From positions 114,952 to 178,951 of the forward strand of contig CANGNS010000003.1 of assembly GCA_947455465.1 (NCBI GenBank): 64,000 nt of DNA, in the 5' to 3' direction. Positions 49,655 to 58,656 of the stretch are shown here, one piece after another. Positions within the stretch are counted from its first letter, which is position 1; the number at the start of each line of letters is the position of its first letter. This DNA is from Comamonadaceae bacterium. GTDB taxonomy: Bacteria; Pseudomonadota; Gammaproteobacteria; Burkholderiales; Burkholderiaceae_C. The notes below the pieces were generated by a model. That model ran no database searches and was not told the origin of the DNA. It saw only the letters and a list, made by a program, of their open reading frames with translations. Made by a program: the position numbers and the translations under genes.

Positions 49655-50908
49655 TTACATATTGTCGATCATGACCTGGCCAAAGCCCGAGCAGCTCACC
49701 TGGGTGGCGCCGTCCATCAGGCGGGCGAAGTCGTAAGTGACTTTCTTGCTGTGGATAGACTTTTTCATGGAGGCGATGATCAGGTCAGCCGCCTCTTTCC
49801 AGCCCATGTGGCGCAACATCATCTCAGCCGATAGGATTTCTGAGCCGGGATTGACGTAGTCCTTGCCGGCGTACTTGGGCGCCGTACCGTGGGTGGCCTC
49901 AAACATGGCGACCGTGTCGCTGAGGTTGGCGCCTGGGGCGATGCCGATGCCGCCGACCTGGGCCGCCAGCGCGTCCGAGACGTAGTCGCCGTTGAGGTTG
50001 AGCGTGGCAATCACGCTGTACTCGGCCGGGCGCAACAAAATTTGCTGCAAGAAGGCGTCAGCAATGCTGTCTTTGACCGTGATTTCGCGGCCCGTCTTGG
50101 GGTTTTTGAACTTGCACCAAGGTCCGCCATCCACCAATTGCGCGCCGAATTCGGTTTGCGCCAGACCGTAGGCCCAGTCACGGAAACCGCCTTCGGTGAA
50201 CTTCATGATGTTGCCCTTGTGCACGATGGTCACGCTGGGCTTGTCATTGTCGATGGCGTACTGAATGGCTTTGCGCACCAGGCGCTCGGTGCCTTCGCGC
50301 GAGACGGGTTTGATACCGATGCCCGAGGTATTGGGGAAGCGGATTTTCTTGACACCCATCTCGTCCATCAGGAACTTGATGAGTTTCTTGGCCTTGTCCG
50401 ACTCCGCCTCAAACTCGATGCCGGCGTAAATGTCTTCCGAGTTTTCGCGGAAGATCACCATGTCGGTCTTGTGCGGCTCTTTGACCGGGCTGGGAACGCC
50501 GTCAAAGTACTGGATGGGGCGCAGGCAGACGTACAAGTCCAGCTCCTGGCGCAGCGCCACATTGAGTGAACGGATGCCGCCGCCCACCGGCGTGGTCAGC
50601 GGGCCTTTGATGGACACCACATAGTCGCGGATGGCGTGCAATGTTTCTTCGGGCAGCCAGACGTCGGGGCCATACACCTTGGTGGACTTCTCGCCGGCAA
50701 AGACTTCCATCCAATGGATCTTGCGCTTGCCGCCGTAGGACTTGGCCACGGCTGCGTCGACCACTTTGAGCATCACCGGCGTAATGTCCAGCCCGGTTCC
50801 GTCGCCCTCGATGTAAGGAATGATGGGCTCGTCGGGGACATTGAGGGAAAAATCCGCGTTGACGGTGATTTTCTGGCCTTGGGCGGGGACCTTGATGTGC
50901 TGGTACAT
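49655..50908 (-). CDS. icd: NADP-dependent isocitrate dehydrogenase
   Basis: A 417-residue homodimeric TCA-cycle enzyme oxidising isocitrate to 2-oxoglutarate. Substrate motif [19 protein letters not shown] includes the Ser that AceK phosphorylates in E. coli. [17 protein letters not shown] carries metal-binding Asp residues, and [18 protein letters not shown] is the NADP site. It is close in length to E. coli Icd (416). It diverges from the DUF192 gene with 180 bases between starts and ends in a clear terminator. Confidence 0.97.
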   Translation of the reverse strand: MYQHIKVPAQGQKITVNADFSLNVPDEPIIPYIEGDGTGLDITPVMLKVVDAAVAKSYGGKRKIHWMEVFAGEKSTKVYGPDVWLPEETLHAIRDYVVSIKGPLTTPVGGGIRSLNVALRQELDLYVCLRPIQYFDGVPSPVKEPHKTDMVIFRENSEDIYAGIEFEAESDKAKKLIKFLMDEMGVKKIRFPNTSGIGIKPVSREGTERLVRKAIQYAIDNDKPSVTIVHKGNIMKFTEGGFRDWAYGLAQTEFGAQLVDGGPWCKFKNPKTGREITVKDSIADAFLQQILLRPAEYSVIATLNLNGDYVSDALAAQVGGIGIAPGANLSDTVAMFEATHGTAPKYAGKDYVNPGSEILSAEMMLRHMGWKEAADLIIASMKKSIHSKKVTYDFARLMDGATQVSCSGFGQVMIDNM

Positions 50909-51088
50909 GGAATGAGTCTCTTAGTAGGTAAATTTCCCTAGCCCGCACGGTGGCTTTTGGCCCCGTCACAGCGGGCTTGGCACTGTTTCCGAGGCTAATT
51001 TTAGACCCAAACCTTTACGCCATCCTGTCAAGGCGGCCGTGTAAAGATCCCCGCCCCGCGCCACAGCGAAGGCAGGCCTTGATTCACA

Positions 51089-51556
51089 ATGCGGACCATG
51101 AAAATCTCTGCTTCCTTCCTCCTGAGCCTGCTGCTGGGGTTCACTGGCGCGGGCGCCAGCGCCCAAAACCAGCCCCAGATGAACCTGCCGCGCACCACCT
51201 TGTCCATCGGATTTCACCAATTACAAGTCCAGGTCGCCGCCACGCCCGAGCAGCAGGCCACCGGGCTGATGTTTCGCACCGAGATGCCGGCCCACGAAGG
51301 CATGCTCTTTGTGTTCCCCGCCCCCAGCCAACAGTGTTTTTGGATGAAAAACACCTTAATCCCACTGACGGCCGCCTTCGTGGCCGATGACGGCACCATC
51401 GTCAACCTGGAGGACATGCAGCCGCAAACCACGCAGTCGCACTGCTCGAGCAAGCCGGTGCGCTTCGTTTTAGAAACCAACCAGGGCTGGTTTGCCAAAA
51501 AAGGGCTGAAAGCGGGCGGCAAGCTCGCGGGGGTGCCGTTCAAAGCCCCCAATTAA
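51089..51556 (+). CDS. DUF192 family secreted protein
   Basis: A 155-residue exported protein with a signal peptide (about 1-26, cleavage near GASAQ) and one DUF192 domain: LMFRTEMPAHEGMLFVFP, then the hallmark QQCFWMKNTLIPL, and FVLETNQGWFAKKGLKAGG at the end. The family is widespread, small and of unknown biochemical role, usually periplasmic. An ATG nine bases downstream (51098) is an equally good start. Its end and that of the asparaginase are 9 bases apart, convergent. Confidence 0.87.
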   Translation: MRTMKISASFLLSLLLGFTGAGASAQNQPQMNLPRTTLSIGFHQLQVQVAATPEQQATGLMFRTEMPAHEGMLFVFPAPSQQCFWMKNTLIPLTAAFVADDGTIVNLEDMQPQTTQSHCSSKPVRFVLETNQGWFAKKGLKAGGKLAGVPFKAPN

Positions 51557-51565
51557 AGTCGGCAA

Positions 51566-52567
51566 TTAATCGGTGCTGCGCAATCGCAGCATCAGCTCCA
51601 CGCGCGCCTTCACCGCCGGTAGCGGCCAGGCTGCCAATCCAGTGCCCAGGCCGTCCGCCCGCACCAAGACCTGCCCCAATGCGCACCGGGTGGTGCGCAC
51701 GACCGCAATCCCTTGGATTTGTGCCTGGTGCAATGCGGCTTCCAAGGCATGGTGCAAAGTCCCGTTGCCAGTGCCCGCAACCACCAAGCCCGCCAGAGGC
51801 GCGTCACCGGCCGCCGGCGCGGCGCACAGTGCCCGGACTACCGAACCATCAGCGCCGGCGTGGCTAAAAATAATGTCCACCCGAGGCCACGGCGCCTCGC
51901 TGTCGAGCGGGTGGTGCACTGCCCCCAAGCCCGCCAAGGCCGCAAAATCCAGCGCCTGCGACCAGGGCGCCAAGGCGCGCACCGCACCCTCCTCCACGAC
52001 TGCCAGCGGCCCAGACTCTCCCGAGTCGAAGGCTTGGAGGCGGTAAGGGTGCACTTTGCGCAGCGGCAAGGCGCCGTGCACCTCGCCTTGGCAGACCAGC
52101 ACCACGCCGCAGGCGTCCGGATGGAGCGCCACCGACACCGCATCACGCAGGTTTTGCGGGCCGTCCGGCGCCAGGGAGCTTGCCGGGCGCATAGCGCAGG
52201 TAAACACCACTGGTTTGTGGGCTAAGAGCGCAGGATCCAAGGTGCGCGCCAAGAAATACGCGCTCTCCTCCAAGGTATCGGTGCCGTGGGTGATAAGCAC
52301 CGCAGCCACCTCTGGCTGCGCCAAATAGTGTGCAGTGCGGGCCGAAAGCTGCGCCCAATGGCCGGCGTCCAAATCTTTGCTATCGCGTTGAAACACCTGC
52401 TCACACACCATTTCGTGGCCCCGCAACAAAGGCGCAAGGCCTGGCATGTCTCGCAGCAAATCGGCCAAGGCCAGTGTTCCCGAGGCGTAAGAGAGGTTGT
52501 CGCCGGCCTGCTTGGCTACGCCCGCAATCGTGCCGCCGGTACCGAGAAAAACGATGGAATGCGCCAT
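51566..52567 (-). CDS. L-asparaginase
   Basis: A 333-residue bacterial-type asparaginase. The first catalytic motif GTGGTIAG has Thr near 10 and the second LITHGTDTLEE gives Thr 96, Asp 97 with Lys expected in AMRP-adjacent chain. There is no signal peptide, so it is probably the cytoplasmic, lower-affinity type (AnsA-like). C-terminal VVAGTGNGTLHHAL is also typical. The gene is divergent from lexA, and the two LexA boxes lie 33 bases upstream of its start, so SOS control of it is possible but not shown. Confidence 0.9.
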   Translation of the reverse strand: MAHSIVFLGTGGTIAGVAKQAGDNLSYASGTLALADLLRDMPGLAPLLRGHEMVCEQVFQRDSKDLDAGHWAQLSARTAHYLAQPEVAAVLITHGTDTLEESAYFLARTLDPALLAHKPVVFTCAMRPASSLAPDGPQNLRDAVSVALHPDACGVVLVCQGEVHGALPLRKVHPYRLQAFDSGESGPLAVVEEGAVRALAPWSQALDFAALAGLGAVHHPLDSEAPWPRVDIIFSHAGADGSVVRALCAAPAAGDAPLAGLVVAGTGNGTLHHALEAALHQAQIQGIAVVRTTRCALGQVLVRADGLGTGLAAWPLPAVKARVELMLRLRSTD

Positions 52568-52600
52568 GAAATCAAATAATCCTTGCTAAAAAGCTATAAA

Positions 52601-52616
52601 CTGGATAAAAATACAG
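52601..52616 (+). promoter_or_regulatory. LexA (SOS) box 1
   Basis: CTG-N10-CAG with an A/T-rich centre (GATAAAAATA), the LexA consensus of gammaproteobacteria and betaproteobacteria. It lies in the lexA-asparaginase intergenic space, 67 bases before the lexA start. Confidence 0.85.
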
Positions 52617-52619
52617 TTA

Positions 52620-52635
52620 CTGTGCAATAAAACAG
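52620..52635 (+). promoter_or_regulatory. LexA (SOS) box 2
   Basis: A second CTG-N10-CAG (centre TGCAATAAAA), three bases after box 1, so 19 bases centre to centre. Tandem boxes before lexA imply tight autoregulation, as for E. coli lexA. Confidence 0.85.
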
Positions 52636-52682
52636 TATGTTTGCAAACCCAGCCAGTACTGCCCATTTTCCAAGGAGCCCGT

Positions 52683-53357
52683 ATGCTTGAAGCGCCCAAA
52701 CTCACCGCCCGCCAGCAGGAGATTCTCTCCCTGATTGAAAACGCAATCGCCCAAACCGGCGCACCACCCACGCGCGCGGAAATCGCTGCCGAACTGGGCT
52801 TCAAATCTGCCAACGCGGCCGAGGAGCATCTGCAGGCCTTGGCGCGCAAGGGAATGATAGAGCTGGTCAGCGGCACCTCGCGCGGCATCCGCTTACGCGC
52901 GCCCTCGCTGCGCGATATCCAAAGTTCGCGCGCCAAGCAGTTTTCACTCTCCATGCCCGGCCTGGCCCAATTGTGCTTGCCCCTGATTGGACGTGTGGCC
53001 GCCGGTTCGCCCATCCTGGCCCAGGAGCATGTAGACCAGAGCTATTACGTGGAAAACAGCCTTTTCCAGCGCCAACCCGATTACCTGCTCAAAGTGCGCG
53101 GCATGTCCATGCGGGACGCGGGCATCATGGATGGCGACTTGCTGGCGGTGCAAAGCACCCAGGAGGCCAAAAATGGGCAAATCGTCGTCGCGCGCATTGG
53201 CGAGGAAGTTACCGTCAAGCGCTTTCGGCGTAACAAAAACTTGATTGAGCTCCACCCGGAAAACCCCGACTTCCAAATCATCGTCGTCCAGCCGGGCGAG
53301 CCCTTTGCTATCGAGGGCCTGGCGGTCGGCCTGATCCGCAACACCATGCTCATGTGA
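52683..53357 (+). CDS. lexA: LexA repressor
   Basis: A 224-residue SOS repressor. The N-terminal winged helix (about 1-70; [29 protein letters not shown]) binds the boxes just upstream, and the C-terminal S24 peptidase domain self-cleaves at Ala107-Gly108 (RVAAGSP) with Ser near 142 (GMSMRD) and Lys near 179 (EVTVKRF). The upstream frame opening at 52641 passes through the operator, so I start at the ATG at 52683, preceded by AAGGAG. Confidence 0.97.
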   Translation: MLEAPKLTARQQEILSLIENAIAQTGAPPTRAEIAAELGFKSANAAEEHLQALARKGMIELVSGTSRGIRLRAPSLRDIQSSRAKQFSLSMPGLAQLCLPLIGRVAAGSPILAQEHVDQSYYVENSLFQRQPDYLLKVRGMSMRDAGIMDGDLLAVQSTQEAKNGQIVVARIGEEVTVKRFRRNKNLIELHPENPDFQIIVVQPGEPFAIEGLAVGLIRNTMLM

Positions 53358-53369
53358 GGCTGCGGCCCG

Positions 53370-53392
53370 GGGGCGCCAAGGCCCGGCGCCCC
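53370..53392 (+). terminator. GC-rich hairpin after lexA
   Basis: A perfect eight-base inverted repeat GGGGCGCC / GGCGCCCC with a seven-base loop, 12 bases after the lexA stop. No U tract follows, so it is only a possible terminator or stability hairpin. Confidence 0.4.
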
Positions 53393-53501
53393 AGCGGCTG
53401 CGCACTTTGACACGCAGGCGACAAAACCTGGGGCCCGCCGGCCTGCTTGCGGTCACAATGCGCCCATGCGCCAGCCTGCCCTTTTCGCCTAGAGTTCCGC
53501 C

Positions 53502-54224
53502 ATGGACGAGCCCATTCTCTCGGTCGATGAACGCAATGCGATCAATGCCGGACGCTGGTTTTCGGCGCTCTCGCCCTCGCTCAAGCACGACATACTGCGC
53601 TGCGCCTACGTGCGGCGCTACCGCGATGGCGACCTGATCGCCGCGCGCGGCGAGCCCCCCGAGGAATGGATCGCGTGTGCCAAAGGCGCGGTACGAGTCA
53701 GTTCCACCTCGATCTCGGGCAAACAAATCACCCTGACCTATGTCGAGCCGGGTATCTGGTTTGGCGATGTGTCCATCTTTGACGGCGACCGCCGCACGCA
53801 CGACGCTTACGCCCATGGCGAAACCACCGCCTTGTGCGTCGCCAAAGCAGACTTCAAGAAAATCCTGTCCAACCATGTGGAGTTGTACGAGGCGCTGCTG
53901 CGCCTGCATGCCCGTCGCATTCGGCAGCTCTATGGCTTGGTGGAAGACCTCAACACCTTGCCCTTGCGCGCGCGCCTGGCCAAGCAGTTGCTGCATCTGG
54001 TGCGCAGCTATGGCATTCCGTCTCTGAGCGACGGCAGCGAAACGCGCATCGGCCTGCAGCTGGCGCAGGAAGAGTTGGCGCAGCTGCTGGGCGCCTCGCG
54101 CCAGCGGGTCAACCAGGAGCTCAAGTCCATGGAGCGCGACAGCATCATCCGCATTGAGCCGGGCGGCCTGGTGGTGCGCGACCGCGCGGCCATCATGCGT
54201 ATAGCCGAGGCCGACGTCGGCTAA
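53502..54224 (+). CDS. Crp/Fnr family transcriptional regulator
   Basis: A 240-residue regulator with an N-terminal cyclic-nucleotide-type sensor domain (about 25-145) and a C-terminal winged helix (about 155-235). The helix-turn-helix is LAQEELAQLLGASRQRVNQE. There are no Fnr-type cysteine clusters, and the cAMP-binding residues are not convincingly conserved. It lies 31 bases before the kinase and acyl-CoA dehydrogenase genes in the same direction, so it may control them, though this is inference from proximity. Confidence 0.87.
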   Translation: MDEPILSVDERNAINAGRWFSALSPSLKHDILRCAYVRRYRDGDLIAARGEPPEEWIACAKGAVRVSSTSISGKQITLTYVEPGIWFGDVSIFDGDRRTHDAYAHGETTALCVAKADFKKILSNHVELYEALLRLHARRIRQLYGLVEDLNTLPLRARLAKQLLHLVRSYGIPSLSDGSETRIGLQLAQEELAQLLGASRQRVNQELKSMERDSIIRIEPGGLVVRDRAAIMRIAEADVG

Positions 54225-54255
54225 TCGGCCCCCAACCTACCCACGAGATTTCCCC

Positions 54256-55350
54256 ATGAGCGACTTTGACCATTTCATCGGCACGCAAGCGGTATCGGCC
54301 AAACACGCCTTTGACACCGACGCCTTGGCCACCTGGCTGCAGCAGCATTTGCCCGGATTTAGCGGGCCGCTGCGCGTCGAATCCTTCAAAGGCGGCCAAA
54401 GCAACCCGACGTACAAGCTCATCACGCCCCAGCGCAGCTATGTGATGCGTGCCAAACCGGGCCCGGTGGCCAAGCTGTTGCCCTCGGCTCACGCCATCGA
54501 GCGCGAGTTCGCCGTGATGCGCGGCCTGGCCGGCACGCCGGTGCCCGTGCCGCATATGTACTGCCTGTGCGAGGACGAGTCGGTCATTGGACGCGCCTTT
54601 TACGTGATGGAATTTATCGAAGGGCGCATTTTGTGGGACCAGACGTTGCCGGGCATGACAGCGGCAGAGCGCGGCGCCATTTATGCCGAGATGAACCGCG
54701 TTATTGCCGCCCTGCACCAGGTCGATGTCGCAGCGCAAGGTTTGGCCGGATACGGCAAACCGGGCAATTATTTTGAACGCCAGATTGGTCGATGGAGCAA
54801 GCAGTATTTGGCCTCCATCACCCAGCCGATTGCCGAAATGGACCAGCTCATCGCCTGGCTGCCGCACAACATCCCAGCCATGGCGAAAAACGAGTCCATG
54901 GTGAGCATCGTGCACGGCGACTACCGGCTGGACAACCTGATTTTTCACCCCACCGAGCCGCGCATTTTGGCGGTGCTGGACTGGGAGTTGTCCACGCTGG
55001 GCCACCCGCTGGCCGACTTCAGCTACCACGCCATGGCCTGGAATATTCCGCCGGGTAGCTTTAGAGGTATTGCCGGCAGCGACTTTGCGGACTTGGGCAT
55101 CCCCACGCAAGAGGCCTATATCGCCATGTACTGCGCCCAGGGCGGCAGCCTGCAACCGCAGGATGTGCGGGCGGACTGGAACTTTTACATGGCCTACAAC
55201 ATGTTTCGTATTGCCGCGATTTTGCAAGGCATTGCCAAGCGGGTTGAGGCGGGTACAGCCTCGAGCGCCCAGGCCGTCAGCTCGGCCGCCGGTGCCCGGC
55301 CCCTGGCCCAGCTGGCCTGGAGTTTTGCGCAGAAATACCGCCCCGCCTAA
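54256..55350 (+). CDS. APH-type phosphotransferase (ACAD11/LvaA-like)
   Basis: A 364-residue aminoglycoside-phosphotransferase-fold kinase. The catalytic loop [11 protein letters not shown] (about 220-230) and metal Asp in [10 protein letters not shown] (about 241-250) are intact. This subfamily equals the N-terminal kinase domain of ACAD10/11 and LvaA, which phosphorylates the hydroxyl of 4-hydroxyacyl-CoA. The adjacent acyl-CoA dehydrogenase would eliminate the phosphate. It therefore probably works on hydroxyacyl-CoA, not on antibiotics. The gap to the next gene is 47 bases. Confidence 0.88.
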   Translation: MSDFDHFIGTQAVSAKHAFDTDALATWLQQHLPGFSGPLRVESFKGGQSNPTYKLITPQRSYVMRAKPGPVAKLLPSAHAIEREFAVMRGLAGTPVPVPHMYCLCEDESVIGRAFYVMEFIEGRILWDQTLPGMTAAERGAIYAEMNRVIAALHQVDVAAQGLAGYGKPGNYFERQIGRWSKQYLASITQPIAEMDQLIAWLPHNIPAMAKNESMVSIVHGDYRLDNLIFHPTEPRILAVLDWELSTLGHPLADFSYHAMAWNIPPGSFRGIAGSDFADLGIPTQEAYIAMYCAQGGSLQPQDVRADWNFYMAYNMFRIAAILQGIAKRVEAGTASSAQAVSSAAGARPLAQLAWSFAQKYRPA

Positions 55351-55397
55351 AGCAGCCCCCCTTCTTTTTCACCCTATTTACCCCCACTGGAGCACGT

Positions 55398-56672
55398 ATG
55401 GACTTCGAATACTCAGACAAAACCAAGGCCTTGCAGGCCAGGCTCACCCGTTTCATGGACGAGTACATCTACCCCGCCGAGAAGGCCTACCACGATGAAA
55501 TCCGCGCGCACGCAGAAGCGGGTAAACGCTGGACCCCGCTGCAGCTCATCGAGTCGCTCAAGGTCAAGGCCCAGGAGCAAGGTTTGTGGAATCTGTTTTT
55601 GCCCGTTGACAGCGCCGAAGCCTCGGGCTACCACGGTGCCGGCCTGACCAACCAGGAGTACGCGCCCTTGGCCGAAATCATGGGCCGCGTGATGTGGTCC
55701 AGCGAAGTGTTTAACTGCTCAGCGCCCGATACCGGCAATATGGAAACCATCGCCCGCTACGGCTCGGACGCCAACAAGGCGCGCTGGCTCAAGCCTTTGC
55801 TCGAAGGCAAGATCCGCTCGGCCTTTGCCATGACCGAGCCGGAGGTAGCCTCCAGCGATGCGACCAATATCGCCACCCGCATCGAACGCGACGGCGACGA
55901 CTACGTCATCAACGGCCGCAAGTGGTGGACCTCCGGTGCGGGGGACCCGCGCTGCGCCGTGTACATCGTCATGGGCAAAACCGACCCCGAAGCGCCCCGC
56001 CACTCGCAGCAAAGCATGGTGTTGGTACCCGCCGATACCAAAGGCATCACCATCGTGCGGCCGCTCACGGTATTTGGTTACGACGACGCACCCCACGGGC
56101 ATATGGAAGTGTTGTTTGAAAACGTGCGTGTGCCAGCCAGCAACATCTTGCTCGGCGAAGGCCGCGGCTTTGAAATCGCCCAGGGCCGCCTGGGGCCAGG
56201 GCGCATTCACCACTGCATGCGCCTGATCGGTCTGGCCGAACGTTCGCTGGAGCTGATGTGCAAGCGCGCCTCCTCCCGCGTCGCCTTTGGCAAGACCGTG
56301 GCTGCGCAAACCGTCACCCAAGAACGTATCGCCGAGGCGCGCTGCCGTATCGACATGGCCCGCCTGTTGACCGTCAAAGCGGCCTGGATGATGGATGTGG
56401 GCGGCAACAAATTTGCCAAGAACGAAATTGCGATGATCAAGGTCGTGGCACCCAATATGGCCTGCCAGGTGATCGACTGGGCCATGCAGGCGCATGGCGG
56501 TGGCGGTATGTCTGACGATTTCCCGCTGGCTTACGCCTTTACCAGCGCCCGCACACTGCGCTTTGCCGATGGCCCGGACGAGGTCCACCGCAACGCAATC
56601 GCCAAAATGGAGCTGGGCAAGTACGCAGCCCACGCCAAACCCGTGGAAATGCCGATCACCCGCGGCTGCTAG
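55398..56672 (+). CDS. Acyl-CoA dehydrogenase (ACAD11-like)
   Basis: A 424-residue flavoenzyme. FAD/acyl-CoA motifs are [17 protein letters not shown] and [14 protein letters not shown]; the C-terminal domain has [17 protein letters not shown] and [17 protein letters not shown], which is a pattern of the ACAD10/11 clade rather than short-chain ACADs. It lies directly after the APH-type kinase, so together they look like a split ACAD11 that converts 4-hydroxyacyl-CoA into enoyl-CoA by phosphorylation and elimination. A broader fatty-acid role is possible. Confidence 0.91.
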   Translation: MDFEYSDKTKALQARLTRFMDEYIYPAEKAYHDEIRAHAEAGKRWTPLQLIESLKVKAQEQGLWNLFLPVDSAEASGYHGAGLTNQEYAPLAEIMGRVMWSSEVFNCSAPDTGNMETIARYGSDANKARWLKPLLEGKIRSAFAMTEPEVASSDATNIATRIERDGDDYVINGRKWWTSGAGDPRCAVYIVMGKTDPEAPRHSQQSMVLVPADTKGITIVRPLTVFGYDDAPHGHMEVLFENVRVPASNILLGEGRGFEIAQGRLGPGRIHHCMRLIGLAERSLELMCKRASSRVAFGKTVAAQTVTQERIAEARCRIDMARLLTVKAAWMMDVGGNKFAKNEIAMIKVVAPNMACQVIDWAMQAHGGGGMSDDFPLAYAFTSARTLRFADGPDEVHRNAIAKMELGKYAAHAKPVEMPITRGC

Positions 56673-56686
56673 CCCGGCGCCGGGGC

Positions 56687-56707
56687 CCGCCTGGCGCTGC
56701 CAGGCGG
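56687..56707. terminator. Hairpin between convergent acyl-CoA dehydrogenase and hypothetical gene
   Basis: A perfect nine-base inverted repeat CCGCCTGGC / GCCAGGCGG with a three-base loop lies between the ends of two convergent genes. There is no U tract, so it may be a bidirectional terminator or an RNA end-stabilising hairpin. Confidence 0.5.
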
Positions 56708-56719
56708 CTCGATGCAGGC

Positions 56720-57352
56720 TTAATGCAGGTGGCGCGGCTTGCGCCCACCGCCGTGCCCGCTGCCGAAACCACCGCCGCCGGGGCCGCGCGGTGGCTTGCC
56801 AATTTCCAGCGAACTGACCAGCGCGTCAAAGCGCTGGGCAAACAGCTTATCGACCTCAGCCACCACGCCCACCAGCTCGGAGCCGTCAAAATGGCGCTCC
56901 ATCATGTGCACCAGGTCTTGCACCAGCAGGTCGCGCTGCACTTGCATGATGGCCGCCGGCGTGGGGCCGACAAACAGCATCACAAAATCGTCGCGGGACT
57001 CGTCTTGCTCGGACGACTCCTCTTCTTCGTAGTCGGTGTCGTAAAAAGTGACCTCCAGGGCGGCGCCCACGGCGGCCAGCTCGTTCAGGTTCATACACAC
57101 CTCGTCAAGCACCTGGCGGAAATCGTCGCCACCCGCAACCGTCCAGCACATTTGCAGCTTGGATTCCTGGGGAAAAAACTCAATTCCCGGCTCATCTTCG
57201 TAGGCGCTTTGGGCAATGTCGGGGAAGGAGCGCGCGCCTACATAGCGCGAAAAGGGCTTAAGTGCCTCGTGGATTTCCGCCAACTTAACGTCCGGACGGA
57301 CCAGCACCTGGCCGTGGACATGGATTTCAAAAGGTGTGTGGAAGCGTGACAT
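56720..57352 (-). CDS. Conserved-looking protein of unknown function with acidic patch and Gly/His tail
   Basis: A 210-residue cytoplasmic-type protein with no signal peptide or transmembrane segment. The first half is globular (FHTPFEIHVHGQVLVRPD, then SRYVGARSFPDIAQ). An acidic stretch (about 102-122; TDYEEEESSEQDESRDD) separates it from a helical part (MQVQRDLLVQDLVHMMERH). The last 25 residues are Gly-rich with Arg and His (GGGGFGSGHGGGRKPRHLH), which might bind metal or nucleic acid. I do not recognise the family. A GTG two codons earlier could be the start. It lies 74 bases upstream of the end of tRNA-Leu. Confidence 0.8.
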   Translation of the reverse strand: MSRFHTPFEIHVHGQVLVRPDVKLAEIHEALKPFSRYVGARSFPDIAQSAYEDEPGIEFFPQESKLQMCWTVAGGDDFRQVLDEVCMNLNELAAVGAALEVTFYDTDYEEEESSEQDESRDDFVMLFVGPTPAAIMQVQRDLLVQDLVHMMERHFDGSELVGVVAEVDKLFAQRFDALVSSLEIGKPPRGPGGGGFGSGHGGGRKPRHLH

Positions 57353-57425
57353 GGGCACTGGGTTTAGGAATCTGCGCTGGTGCCAGTGTAGAGGAATTGG
57401 CGGGGCCGCAATAGCCGCCCTTTGA

Positions 57426-57518
57426 TGGTGCCCGAGACCGGAATCGAACCGGTACGCACGTTATTCACGTTGCGGCGGATTTTAAGTCCGATGTGTCTAC
57501 CTATTTCACCACTCGGGC
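57426..57518 (-). tRNA. tRNA-Leu (anticodon UAA)
   Basis: A 93-base gene with encoded CCA. The acceptor stem is GCCCGAG / CTCGGGC, the anticodon loop reads TAA between CT and AA, and there is a long variable arm, as expected of a class II tRNA-Leu. T-arm GGTTCGATTCC is normal. In E. coli this tRNA follows Gly and Cys tRNAs in one operon; here they are 1.9 kb away on the same strand, separated by two protein genes. A TAGAAT at 57574-57579 on the minus strand could be its own -10 element. Confidence 0.96.
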
Positions 57519-57673
57519 CCTTGAAGCATTCACCATCACTTGGCAAATGCGGGCGTAAAGCACCTGGGCGCTGATTCTACCCATCGCCCGGCGCCGCGCG
57601 GTGCGCGCGCCAGTTGGCCCGCCAGCTGGGCGGTTAAACTGGTTTATCGGCACCATTTACTAGACCACGCACC

Positions 57674-58645
57674 ATGCAAAGCATTCAACACACCGGGTTT
57701 TGGGAACAATGGCAGCTGCTTTTTGTGCTCGCCTTGATTGCCGCAGTTGCCCTGAATTTTGCAATCAAGTTTGTGCGTGCCGGTCTGGCGCTTGGGATCA
57801 CCTTGGATGAGGCGATTGAGGGTCTGCGCCGCCTCAAAGCGCAAGCTGCCGAGGGGGCAATTGCACTCGAAGAGGTGCAGACCCAGGTCATGCACAGCCC
57901 CCGAATGGGCCATTTGTGGGCCCAATACACCCACTGCCTGCATGTGCCCTGGGACCAAAGCGCCGCTGCCAGCGGTGGCGCACGCAGCGCCAACCGCGTG
58001 CAAGTGCTTTCGGAAATGTTTTTTACCGCCATGAAAGCCAAGTCCGGCGGCACGGTAGTGGATATGCGCAATATTGAGCAACACGTGGCCAATGACCCGC
58101 ATCTGTCGGACCTGTGGGCCCAGTATTCCCAGGCGCTGGACACCTTGGGGCAAGACCCGCAGCCTCTGCCGAGCCGCGCGCGGCGCTGGCGCGCCTCCGC
58201 GCTGGCCGAGACTTTTTTCTCGGAGCATGCACTGGTGGATTCGCCCTTGCGTTCGGACTTTTACAAACACATTCCGGGCATATTGACGGGCCTGGGCATC
58301 ATCGGAACTTTTTCAGGCCTGATCATGGGCCTGGTGCATTTCGATGTATCCAATCCCGAAAATACGCAGGCCCAGCTCAGCGTGCTGGTGCAAACCGTGG
58401 GGCAGGCCTTTTTTGTATCTGCCCTGGCCATTTCTTTGGCCATGCTGTTTACCTGGATTGAAAAAGCGCTGCTGACGGCGCGTTACGCGCAAGTGGAAAC
58501 ACTGCAAAACCTGCTCGACAGCATGTTTGAGGCCGGCTCAGGCCAGGAAAACCTGGAACGCCTGGTCGTCGCCACAGAGGCGCAGGTGACACTGCTCAGC
58601 GAGCTGCTCGATGCCCTGCGTGCTGCGGCACCCTCCCCCCGCTGA
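57674..58645 (+). CDS. MotA/TolQ/ExbB-like proton channel protein, ZorA-like
   Basis: A 323-residue inner-membrane protein with three predicted transmembrane segments (about 14-33, 201-220, 242-262) and a large cytoplasmic region between the first two. The motif HIPGILTGLGIIGTFSGLI matches the channel helix of the MotA/ExbB superfamily and resembles ZorA of the Zorya anti-phage system. The C-terminal tail (about 263-323) is short, unlike the long coiled tails of many ZorA proteins. The cytoplasmic part contains two similar blocks (LWAQY at about 81 and 148, each followed by an FF-containing segment). It lies 11 bases before the ZorB-like partner. A general TolQ/ExbB function is an alternative. 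Confidence 0.8.
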   Translation: MQSIQHTGFWEQWQLLFVLALIAAVALNFAIKFVRAGLALGITLDEAIEGLRRLKAQAAEGAIALEEVQTQVMHSPRMGHLWAQYTHCLHVPWDQSAAASGGARSANRVQVLSEMFFTAMKAKSGGTVVDMRNIEQHVANDPHLSDLWAQYSQALDTLGQDPQPLPSRARRWRASALAETFFSEHALVDSPLRSDFYKHIPGILTGLGIIGTFSGLIMGLVHFDVSNPENTQAQLSVLVQTVGQAFFVSALAISLAMLFTWIEKALLTARYAQVETLQNLLDSMFEAGSGQENLERLVVATEAQVTLLSELLDALRAAAPSPR

Positions 58646-58656
58646 CCGGCAAGCCC

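Noticed and set aside
54256..55350. APH-type kinase as an aminoglycoside resistance gene
   Set aside because: It pairs with an acyl-CoA dehydrogenase and resembles the ACAD11/LvaA kinases, so antibiotic modification is unlikely.
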